Positions 1 through 7,699 of a DNA stretch of 64,000 nt are shown here, piece after piece (position 1 is the first letter of the stretch; the number at the start of each line of letters is the position of its first letter). The notes below the pieces were generated by a model. The model searched no databases and was not told where the DNA came from. It was given only the letters and a program-made list of their open reading frames with translations. The stretch covers positions 62,001-126,000 of the forward strand of contig CAJOHN010000003.1 in NCBI GenBank assembly GCA_905234235.1, written 5' to 3'. The translations under genes were made by a program, and so were the position numbers. The DNA is from an uncultured Selenomonadaceae bacterium. Its GTDB lineage: Bacteria; Bacillota; Negativicutes; Selenomonadales; Selenomonadaceae.

Positions 1-911
1 TTTCAAGCGGCTCAGTCACGAGGACAGTTGCATCGAGCCAAAGTCCGCCGTAGCGTTCCAAAAGATTAAAGCGTAGAATATCCGAGAAATGCGTTCGAGT
101 AATTTTGCCTGCGCGGAATTTTTTCATAACGTGCGGCGCGAGATCGACATAGTCTGAAAAATTTTTCTCGTCGATGAAAACGATTTTGTAACGACCGGCG
201 TTCTGCTTAAGGGAATTATAGCAACAACGAACGATTGGCGGCAAATTTTCTTCACCCTGCAACCAGCAAAAATAAATTTGATAATTTTCGACATGCGGGC
301 AAGTTTTCTCGTTAATAACAGCTTGAGAATGCTTTTTAATCAGCGCGGAATATTTTTCTTGCAAGAACGCCAAAGTTTGTTCGTTACGTGCGATAGTTGC
401 TTGCATTTGTGGCGTCAGAGGATTATTTGCGAGCTGTTGCCAGTTTGCAAACGTGATGAAATTTTCTCTGAGTTTAGCCGACCAAAGATCTGTATCGAGG
501 CATTGCTGCGCTGAGTCCATGTCATTGAAGATAATCAACAGCAACGCGAGAGATTGTCGGCGAATGGGATTTTTCTCTTGGCTAAGTTGCTCCAACATTT
601 TCCGCGAAATATTGAGTTCCTCATTAGCGAATTTTGTTACGCGTTGAGCCTCGCCCGCCAACTTCCAAAAATCTGAATAGAAACCTGCCGAGTAAATTTC
701 TTCCAAATCTTTAAGCGGCATAGTTGAAAATTTTTCCGCCATCTGCAATCGTCGACAAAATAAATCAAAGTCCGCGTCTTTCCTTCCCAGCGCGATTAAG
801 TCTTGCAAATTGTTAGCGTGTTGTTCCAATGCTTTCAGCTGAGTAGTTTTCTCGCGGAGTTCAGCCTCAACTGTAGATTTTACGGGGGGGGGGTAGCTTT
901 TTCGCCTTCAT
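1..911 (-). CDS. Capsular polysaccharide synthesis / DXD-type glycosyltransferase, 5' end interrupted by a G10 (C10 on coding strand) tract; truncated by window edge
   Basis: Own minus-strand translation: ATG at 911, MKAKKLPPP then C10; downstream frame reads VKSTVEAELREKTTQLKALEQ...NLPPIVRCCYNSLKQNAGRYKIVFIDEKNFSDYVDLAPHVMKKF...THFSDILRFNLLERYGGLWLDATVLVTEPLE, the typical SDILR..LL..YGG.WLDATV core of Caps_synth/GT32-like transferases. Absent from ORF track because of the frame break and the window edge. Confidence 0.8.
884..893. repeat. Homopolymer G10 tract near the start of the glycosyltransferase gene
   Basis: Direct count of ten G between tac and tagcttt; C9 or C12 on the coding strand would restore the reading frame. 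Confidence 0.9.
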
Positions 912-992
912 AAAAATTCCTCCGATTAGCAAGAAGGAGCCGAGAGCAGAAAAACCCTACTCCCGACTCCCATCAAATCATTTATTTTTGAA

Positions 993-2009
993 TTAATCTT
1001 TAGAAAGGTCGGAGCCGTCTTTAAGCCAGCTCATCATGCCGCGCAGTTTTTTGCCGACGGTTTCGATTTGATGTTCGGCGTGAATTCTACGCTGTGCAAG
1101 GAAGTTGGCACGCCCCGCCGCACGATTTTCAACTAACCAGTTACGGGCAAACGTGCCGTCTTGAATCTCGGCGAGAGCCTTTTCCATAGCCTTGCGGACT
1201 TCCGGCGTGATAATCTTCGGTCCGGTGGTGTAGTCGCCGTATTCAGCCGTGTCGCTGATTGAATAGCGCATTTTCGCCATGCCGCCCTCGTAAATAAGAT
1301 CCACGATCAATTTCATTTCGTGACAGCACTCGAAGTAGGCAATTTCGGGTTGATAACCCGCCGCGACCAAAATTTCAAAGCCATTCTGAATCAAATGGGT
1401 TACGCCGCCGCAAAGGACGCATTGCTCGCCGAAAAGGTCAGTCTCGGTTTCTTCTTTGAACGTCGTTTGAAGGACGCCTGCGCGGGTGCCGCCGATTCCT
1501 CTGGCATAAGCAAGCGCAATGTCGAAACATTTACCGCTGACGTCTTGCTCAACAGCGAAAATGTCGGGAACACCGCTGCCCTCAACGAACGTTCTGCGAA
1601 CTAAATGTCCCGGTCCCTTAGGAGCTACCATAAAAACATCAATATCAGCGGAGGGAATGATTTGTTTAAAATGGATGCAAAAACCGTGTGAAAATCCGAG
1701 AGCCGCGCCACTCTTGAGATTCGGAGCGATTTCGTTGCGATATACGTCTGCCTGTTTCTCGTCGGGGATCAAAACCATAACGATGTCAGCTTGTTTAACC
1801 GCGTCGGCGACGTTGAAGACTTTAAAGCCGTCTTTCTCGGCGACGGCTTTAGATTTGGAGCCTTCATAAAGCCCGATTATTACGTTGAGACCGCTGTCCT
1901 TGAGATTTTTAGCTTGCCCGTGACCTTGAGACCCGTAACCCAACACGGCGATTGTCTTGCCGTTGAGAATGTCGAAATTAACATCGGCATCGTAATAAAC
2001 TTTTGCCAT
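993..2009 (-). CDS. ilvC: Ketol-acid reductoisomerase
   Basis: 338 aa; [40 protein letters not shown], canonical IlvC Rossmann and catalytic domain motifs. Confidence 0.98.
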   Translation of the reverse strand: MAKVYYDADVNFDILNGKTIAVLGYGSQGHGQAKNLKDSGLNVIIGLYEGSKSKAVAEKDGFKVFNVADAVKQADIVMVLIPDEKQADVYRNEIAPNLKSGAALGFSHGFCIHFKQIIPSADIDVFMVAPKGPGHLVRRTFVEGSGVPDIFAVEQDVSGKCFDIALAYARGIGGTRAGVLQTTFKEETETDLFGEQCVLCGGVTHLIQNGFEILVAAGYQPEIAYFECCHEMKLIVDLIYEGGMAKMRYSISDTAEYGDYTTGPKIITPEVRKAMEKALAEIQDGTFARNWLVENRAAGRANFLAQRRIHAEHQIETVGKKLRGMMSWLKDGSDLSKD

Positions 2010-2058
2010 TATAATTTAACCTCCAAAAAAAATCATTAACAAAACTTGCAATAGTGTA

Positions 2059-2796
2059 TCACTTATCGCCGTTGTGTTCAAGAGCTTTTTTCCGCGCCCA
2101 AGTTGCCTTTACATCGAGTGAAATCTTTGCTATTGTTTCTGGTGAACGTGGTTTTCCATAGTGTGGGTTGTTTTTGCCTTTCTTGCTCGCAGAAATCTTC
2201 GCACGGGTTTCTGGCTCATGCTTTTTACCATAATTTGGATTTTTCACTCCGCTAACATCGGCGTGATTAGCGGAAATTTTTGCCTTATGTCTTGCAGAAA
2301 ACGGGTTACGTTTTGTTCCTTTATTTTTGCCCTTATTGGAGGCAGAAATCTTCGCACGAGTTTCTGGCTTACACTTTTTGCCGTAGTTGGGATTTTTTCC
2401 TCCACTAACATCAGGGTGATTAGCAGACATTTTTGCTCTCGTTTCTTCACTGGGATTTACAAGCCCTTCACCGCCGTCTGTCAGGTTATAGCCGTTCGGA
2501 GCTTTGCTGTTGAGTTTAGCAATCCAAAAAATTTCACGTGTGTTGAGATCTTCGACGAGGCAAGTTTCAATGACTTCTACAGAAAAATTTTCCCATCCGT
2601 ATTTGCAAATCGCCGCGCCAAGCCCAATACTGCCTTTCTTGCTGTCATATCTGTGCTGTGCCATTCGATTTTTCAATTTTTGCTTTGTCCTTCCGACATA
2701 TGGCTTGCCATTAATTTTGTTCGTGATTTTGTAGATGACGCCCGTCGCGCCGCTTACTGATTGACATTCGCCCTCGAAATTGTTATGATTCTCCAT
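2059..2796 (-). CDS. GIY-YIG endonuclease with NUMOD3-like repeats (free-standing homing-endonuclease type)
   Basis: GVIYKITNKINGKPYVGRT GIY-YIG motif followed by repeated NPNYGKK..PETRAKISAS.KGKN units; start chosen at 2796 behind AAAGGAG. Confidence 0.88.
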   Translation of the reverse strand: MENHNNFEGECQSVSGATGVIYKITNKINGKPYVGRTKQKLKNRMAQHRYDSKKGSIGLGAAICKYGWENFSVEVIETCLVEDLNTREIFWIAKLNSKAPNGYNLTDGGEGLVNPSEETRAKMSANHPDVSGGKNPNYGKKCKPETRAKISASNKGKNKGTKRNPFSARHKAKISANHADVSGVKNPNYGKKHEPETRAKISASKKGKNNPHYGKPRSPETIAKISLDVKATWARKKALEHNGDK

Positions 2797-2914
2797 GTAG
2801 AAAAACTCCTTTGCAGTTGGATTGTTCTTAGACAAGTCAATTCTAGCAAAAGAGTTTTTCGTTTGTCAACATTTAATGCTTACGATAGATTGTTCAGCAA
2901 GAGGAGGAGCATTT

Positions 2915-3493
2915 ATGGACAGGAGAAAATTTTTACAGGCTATGGCATTCGGGGCGGCGAGTTTGATTTTGGACAACAAAAAAGCGGCTGCGTACGTTTT
3001 GGATACATGGGAGCCGCCAATAAGGAAATTATTTTTGAGATTCACGGAGTACGAGGAACGCCCGACAACGGAAATGATTGTGATTCATCACGCGGGCTTT
3101 CCCGACGGCGATAAAGATTCTTCCGCCGAAGAGATTCATAAATTTCATCAAGAGGTAAACGGCTGGGCGGGTATCGGCTATCATTACGTGATTCGCAAGG
3201 ACGGCACGATTGAGCAAGGGCGAAAACCTTTGGCGGTTGGGGCACACGCGTTACATTACAATGAAAATTCTGTTGGGATTTGCGTTGCGGGAAATTTCAA
3301 CGTCGCCAAGATTAAGTCCGCGCAGTTGGATTCGCTTAAGTTGTTGACAGCTTGGCTCTGTCAAAAGTACAAGCTCAATCCGATAAAAAAAGGCGTTATC
3401 GTCGGGCACAGGAATTTGAACGATACAAGTTGTCCCGGCGATAATCTTTATAAGAAGCTCGACGAAATACGCCGCTATTGCCGAGACTTCTAA
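2915..3493 (+). CDS. N-acetylmuramoyl-L-alanine amidase (PGRP/amidase_2 fold), with twin-Arg-like/signal N-terminus
   Basis: MDRRKFLQAMAFGAASLIL...MIVIHHAG...GWAGIGYHYVIRKDGTIEQGR...VGHRNLNDTSCPG; start at 2915 after GAGGAGG. Confidence 0.9.
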   Translation: MDRRKFLQAMAFGAASLILDNKKAAAYVLDTWEPPIRKLFLRFTEYEERPTTEMIVIHHAGFPDGDKDSSAEEIHKFHQEVNGWAGIGYHYVIRKDGTIEQGRKPLAVGAHALHYNENSVGICVAGNFNVAKIKSAQLDSLKLLTAWLCQKYKLNPIKKGVIVGHRNLNDTSCPGDNLYKKLDEIRRYCRDF

Positions 3494-3513
3494 CTTGCCA
3501 AATTAATTCCTAT

Positions 3514-3542
3514 TTGAAATATTTCTGAACGAGTGATAACAT
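3514..3542 (+). promoter_or_regulatory. Promoter of micropeptide element A1 (TTGAAA-N17-TAACAT)
   Basis: Same -35/17-nt spacing architecture as the other three copies. Confidence 0.55.
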
Positions 3543-3596
3543 TTTAATTGGCAGTCGGTGAGTCGGCTCTCCTCTCGCATGAGAGGGGGTGATGTC

Positions 3597-3674
3597 GTGG
3601 ACAAATTCCAATGGTTGATGCTCGCACTGAGTCTCATCCAAACTGTCCTGATGTTGCTCACGTTCCTAGATTGA
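3597..3674 (+). CDS. 25-aa hydrophobic micropeptide, family A (holin-like/type I toxin-like)
   Basis: GTG start; MDKFQWLMLALSLIQTVLMLLTFLD; paralogous to the ORF at 7413; RBS GAGAGGGGG inside hairpin CCTCTC-GCAT-GAGAGG. Confidence 0.6.
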   Translation: MDKFQWLMLALSLIQTVLMLLTFLD

Positions 3675-3831
3675 TTTAGAAACGAAAAAAGCCGCATCTG
3701 CGGAAGCGACCTTCTTCAAAACTACTCGTTGTTACTAAGAGAGGCGTCGACGCCGCCAAACATCGACTGCCATTAAATTTGCTTTTCAAACCACGGAAAA
3801 TTTATCACAACGTCAAGCTCTTGTCAACTGC

Positions 3832-3860
3832 TTGAAATATTTCCGGGCATGTGATATATC
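3832..3860 (+). promoter_or_regulatory. Promoter of micropeptide element B1 (TTGAAA-N17-TATATC)
   Basis: Identical sequence repeated at 4209-4237. Confidence 0.6.
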
Positions 3861-3922
3861 TTTTACCAATGCCGCTCCCTTTGATGGCGGTAAGCTTACG
3901 CTTGAGGAGGGAGGTGATATTT

Positions 3923-4024
3923 ATGGAAATTCTCGTTCTTCTCGGCGTGACTGCGGTCGGCGGAACAATCGGTACCGTCATTGGCGGGCTGATCCTCGAC
4001 TATATCCGCGCCAAAAGGTCGTAA
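3923..4024 (+). CDS. 33-aa glycine-zipper hydrophobic micropeptide, family B copy 1
   Basis: MEILVLLGVTAVGGTIGTVIGGLILDYIRAKRS; strong SD GGAGGGAGGTG; near-identical second copy at 4300 with mostly conservative changes. Confidence 0.65.
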   Translation: MEILVLLGVTAVGGTIGTVIGGLILDYIRAKRS

Positions 4025-4084
4025 GCGGCAAAAAACTCTAGCTGATTGCCCCAGATAATCGGTCTAGTCAATCGATTAGGCAAA

Positions 4085-4130
4085 AACGAAGCCCCTGTCG
4101 GTTAGTCACTCCGGCGGGGGTTCTTCGTTC
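4085..4130 (+). terminator. Terminator-like hairpin after B1
   Basis: ACGAAGCCCCTGTCGG...CCGGCGGGGGTTCTTCGTT inverted repeat. Confidence 0.6.
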
Positions 4131-4208
4131 GGTGATAATATGGATTTACGATTCTCATTCTTCTCTTCGCGCTAAAATCTATCACAGGCTCAAGCTTTTG
4201 TCAACTGC

Positions 4209-4237
4209 TTGAAATATTTCCGGGCATGTGATATATC
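4209..4237 (+). promoter_or_regulatory. Promoter of micropeptide element B2 (TTGAAA-N17-TATATC)
   Basis: Repeat of the B1 promoter. Confidence 0.6.
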
Positions 4238-4299
4238 TTTTACCAATGCCGCTCCCTTTGATGGCGGTAAGCTTACGCTTGAGGAGGGAGGTGAGAGTA

Positions 4300-4401
4300 A
4301 TGGAGATTATCATTCTTCTCGGCGTGACTGCGGTCGGTGGAGCAATCGGAACCGTCATTGGCGGACTGATCCTCGACTACATACGCGCTAAAAGGACGTA
4401 A
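4300..4401 (+). CDS. 33-aa glycine-zipper hydrophobic micropeptide, family B copy 2
   Basis: MEIIILLGVTAVGGAIGTVIGGLILDYIRAKRT, same leader as B1. Confidence 0.65.
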   Translation: MEIIILLGVTAVGGAIGTVIGGLILDYIRAKRT

Positions 4402-4550
4402 GCGGCAGCAAAATCTAGCTTATTGCCCCAGACAATCGGTTTCATCAACCGGTTAGGCAAAACGAAGCCCCCGCACGGTTCATCACGCCGACGGGGGTTA
4501 TTCGTTTTGGTGAGACCTATGGAACTACAATTATCATTCTTCTCTTCGCA

Positions 4551-7277
4551 CTAAAATCTATCACAGCCGTAACTTTTTGTCAATGCCTTGTAAAGTTTCA
4601 TCAGCTCCGCGACGACTTTTGCCTCGTCCTCCCAAAAATTCTCGAAACCATACGCCAACGCCACCGCATAATCATTTGCCTTGTGCGCCAGCCGCAATTC
4701 ATCGGGCATCGTATCTTCATTGTAAAGTTTGGCGTACGTCCAATCTGGGAAATCTGCGCGGACATTCAATATCTCCCGCGCCGACTTTTCTATCAGCCGC
4801 CGTTGCCTCGCCGTCACTTCACACCAAATAAAATTATTGTAAACAACATTTCCAGAGTATCGATAATCTGATTTTAAACGTCCAGCAGTTGCTCGCATCC
4901 AAGCCATGTGAATTGAACTCGTTAAAACTCCGAAATGATAAAGCGTTGCGTTCGGAATTATTTTTAATTGACTGCTTGCGAGAATATCTGAACTTAAAAA
5001 TCCAATCGGAATATAAAATCTACGCTCAGAGGAAACTTGAGGTATCGCTAAAAAATTGCCCGGCGGAAAATTTTCAACGTGAAATCTTGTGGGCTTATCA
5101 GCGATTTTGCGAGTGCCCACGTTTCTGCTTTGAAGCCGATAATTTCTAACCGCCTCGACCCGTTCCCAACAGAGCGGCATTTTTTTTATCTCGTCAAGCG
5201 GCAAATCCTTAAGCAATAAACAAAAACGACGCTTGCCCTTAATAAATTCTTCCGCGCCGAACCACTGCTTAAAATATTTTTCAGAGGCGGGCTCGCGCTT
5301 AATAAAATCGTCCATTTCTTCGGGCGTGAACAAATAATTGCCGTCATCTATAGGCATGTTGCCAATGCCGATTTCGGGGACAAAGTCTTGAATGTGATTG
5401 GGTCGGCTCTCGACAAAAATATCTTCGCCGTCGACGAGGTAAGCGTTAATGTTTTCGGCGACAGTGACTTTGCCGTTATCGAAAATTTTCTTGGGCTTGG
5501 GATTGGGCGCGGAGCTGAAGCCGACAACTACGCAATGAACGTGCGCCATATTCTCCGAGTCGCTGAGCCATTTAAAAGTTCTGTGGCAAAAGTCAATGTG
5601 AATTTTTTGGTCGAAAAGATTTTTCCAGAGCGTGCCGATTGAGTCGCCTTGACAAACAGAATTGGTGCTGACGAAGGCGGCGCGAACAGCGTTTCCTTTC
5701 ATGAGGTCGGTGGCTTTTTTATACCAGCAAGTAACATAATCCAAGTTGCCGAGATTCCGCCAGCCGTCGAATATTTTTTGAATGTCGCGAGTTTGTTCGG
5801 CTGATTTCATACGCGCCCCAACAAACGGCGGGTTGCCGACAATAAAATCAGTTTCCGCCCAAGCGACGCGCAATGCATTCGCCTTAACGATATTGGCATA
5901 ACTTTTCAGCGGCAATGCTTGCAAGTTTTTACCGAGCGCGCCCTCCGTCTCCTGCAACATCTGATTTTCCGCTATCCAAAGAGCAGTCTGCGCCACCGCC
6001 ACCGCGAACGAATTTATTTCTATCCCGTAAAACTGATTGATAGAAACTCTGACGGGATTATCTGGAAGTTTAATCAGCGGGCGCAGTTCTTCCAAAATTT
6101 CATTCTCCAATCGCCGCAACGATAAATAAGTTTCCGTTAAAAAATTCCCTGAGCCGCAAGCCGGATCTAAGAATTTAAGCTTGGAAATTTTATCTTGAAG
6201 TTCAAGCAGAGCGGCGGCGCGGTTCCGAATCTGTTTACGTTTGGCAATTTCAAATTCGTCGCGCAGGTCGTCCATAAACAGCGGGTCGATAACTTTGTGG
6301 ATATTGTCGACGCTCGTATAAAACATGCCGCTTTCGCGCTGGCGATTCTCCTTGCTGAACGTCGATTCAAACATCGCGCCGAAGACAGGCGGGCTAATCT
6401 CGTGCCAAGAAAATTTTTTCCGCGCATTGAACGTACCGATAGCGGCAGTCGGGTTGCCAATATTTTTATTGAACGTCGGCAGAGGAATTTTTTCATCGAA
6501 TAAGCCGCCGTTGACGTAAGGGAAATTTTTAAGCGCGTCGTCGAAATCTGCGCGGGCGTCGAGCGGAGTATTGAGCGCGTCGAAAAGATTTTGGAGGGCG
6601 GCGTTACGTTCGGCGTCGTTGAAACTTTGCAGGTAGTTAAAGAATTGATTGGCGTCGAACAAATGAGCGTCGCCGGCATAGAGGCAGAAGACCAGCCGCG
6701 TACAAATTTTGTTCAGCGCGTCTTCGTAATCGGAAATTTTATTGCGCTGATAATTTTTGGCGAAGGCGTCATAAATCTTGCTGATAACTTCAAGAGCCTC
6801 TTTGGAAATTTTTTCTTCGGGCGGAGAATCGTCGGCAGTCGCGTCGATAAGAAATTTTAAGCGCGGAAATTGATAGCGCAGGTCGCGTAGTTTGATAATA
6901 GTTGGCTCGTCGCGGTCGGGCTTATAAATTCTGAACTCGGCAAAGTTACATGTGACAATCCAACGCGGCGGCTCCTCCAAAGTTTGTGCGTAACGTTGTG
7001 CCTGTTCGTAAGGCGTGAGAAATTTTCCGTCGGACTGCAGAAATTTTTTAGTCAAATCCTCGCCGTAACGTTTCTGTTCGATTAAAACTTTTGTCTTGGC
7101 AATGTACGCGTCGATAAAACCGTTGGGCACAGGAATTTCAAAATCAATAATATCGTCGGGCTCCTCGACGCCTAAAACTTTTTTCAAGAGGGCGCGCCAG
7201 AATTTTTGAGTTTCGCCCTTTTCGTAGCCGCGTTCATACCAATCATCAGCAAAAATCTTAGCGGCTTCTTTACTCAT
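4551..7277 (-). CDS. MmeI-like / type IIG fused restriction-modification enzyme (class I SAM N6-adenine methyltransferase with N-terminal PD-(D/E)xK nuclease)
   Basis: Motif I LDPACGSGNFL, motif IV VGNPPFVG, N-terminal FIDAYIAKTKVLIEQKRYG nuclease-like motif, C-terminal target-recognition region; start at MSKEAAK (7277). Confidence 0.88.
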   Translation of the reverse strand: MSKEAAKIFADDWYERGYEKGETQKFWRALLKKVLGVEEPDDIIDFEIPVPNGFIDAYIAKTKVLIEQKRYGEDLTKKFLQSDGKFLTPYEQAQRYAQTLEEPPRWIVTCNFAEFRIYKPDRDEPTIIKLRDLRYQFPRLKFLIDATADDSPPEEKISKEALEVISKIYDAFAKNYQRNKISDYEDALNKICTRLVFCLYAGDAHLFDANQFFNYLQSFNDAERNAALQNLFDALNTPLDARADFDDALKNFPYVNGGLFDEKIPLPTFNKNIGNPTAAIGTFNARKKFSWHEISPPVFGAMFESTFSKENRQRESGMFYTSVDNIHKVIDPLFMDDLRDEFEIAKRKQIRNRAAALLELQDKISKLKFLDPACGSGNFLTETYLSLRRLENEILEELRPLIKLPDNPVRVSINQFYGIEINSFAVAVAQTALWIAENQMLQETEGALGKNLQALPLKSYANIVKANALRVAWAETDFIVGNPPFVGARMKSAEQTRDIQKIFDGWRNLGNLDYVTCWYKKATDLMKGNAVRAAFVSTNSVCQGDSIGTLWKNLFDQKIHIDFCHRTFKWLSDSENMAHVHCVVVGFSSAPNPKPKKIFDNGKVTVAENINAYLVDGEDIFVESRPNHIQDFVPEIGIGNMPIDDGNYLFTPEEMDDFIKREPASEKYFKQWFGAEEFIKGKRRFCLLLKDLPLDEIKKMPLCWERVEAVRNYRLQSRNVGTRKIADKPTRFHVENFPPGNFLAIPQVSSERRFYIPIGFLSSDILASSQLKIIPNATLYHFGVLTSSIHMAWMRATAGRLKSDYRYSGNVVYNNFIWCEVTARQRRLIEKSAREILNVRADFPDWTYAKLYNEDTMPDELRLAHKANDYAVALAYGFENFWEDEAKVVAELMKLYKALTKSYGCDRF

Positions 7278-7327
7278 AAAAAATCCCCTCCCGCGCAGAT
7301 TATAACACACGGAAGGGAAGATTTTTA

Positions 7328-7356
7328 TTGAAAGTTTTATGAACGTATGATATATT
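7328..7356 (+). promoter_or_regulatory. Promoter of micropeptide element A2 (TTGAAA-N17-TATATT)
   Basis: Same architecture as A1, B1 and B2. Confidence 0.55.
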
Positions 7357-7412
7357 GATTGCGGCAGGTTGCAGGTGACCGGCTTCCTCTCCGAAAGAGA
7401 GGGGGTGATGTC

Positions 7413-7493
7413 ATGAACAAATTCGATTGGTTGATGCTCACGCTCAGCTTAATCCAAACTGTTTTGACATTACTTATGTACTTCAACGATTGA
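7413..7493 (+). CDS. 26-aa hydrophobic micropeptide, family A copy 2
   Basis: MNKFDWLMLTLSLIQTVLTLLMYFND; paralog of 3597-3674; RBS in hairpin CCTCTC-CGAAA-GAGAGG. Confidence 0.62.
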   Translation: MNKFDWLMLTLSLIQTVLTLLMYFND

Positions 7494-7652
7494 GGTACGA
7501 AAGCCGCTCGCGAGGCGGCTTCCATTCGTCTAACAAGTAGCGTTTATTAACGGATAGGGAGTCGGCGCGTCCAAACACCGAACCTGCCATTAAAATTGTC
7601 TTTTTTAACCTCGCAAATAGTATCACACGTTTAAAAACTTTTCAAGCTATCA

Positions 7653-7677
7653 TAAAAAAATCCCGACCGAAGTCGGG
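7653..7677 (-). terminator. Rho-independent terminator of glgB
   Basis: CCCGAC-TTCG-GTCGGG stem followed by T7 on the minus strand. Confidence 0.85.
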
Positions 7678-7699
7678 CAAAAATTTTATCGCGTTAAGT

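Larger units (their letters stand above)
3803..4560 (+). repeat. Tandem duplication of an about 377-bp unit carrying family B micropeptide genes
   Basis: Promoter-leader-ORF-terminator repeated from 3832 to 4209; flanking AAAAT(C/T)TATCACA...TTGTCAA.TGC recurs a third time near 4553. Confidence 0.8.

Noticed and set aside
2150-2460. Repeated blocks as a CRISPR-like or non-coding repeat array
   Set aside because: Repeats are imperfect, in frame, and encode NUMOD3-type protein units of the GIY-YIG endonuclease; no CRISPR array seen in the window.
3503-3697. Minus-strand ORFs 3503-3697 and 7337-7525 as a paralogous protein pair
   Set aside because: Their similarity is explained by being antisense to the duplicated family A micropeptide cassettes.
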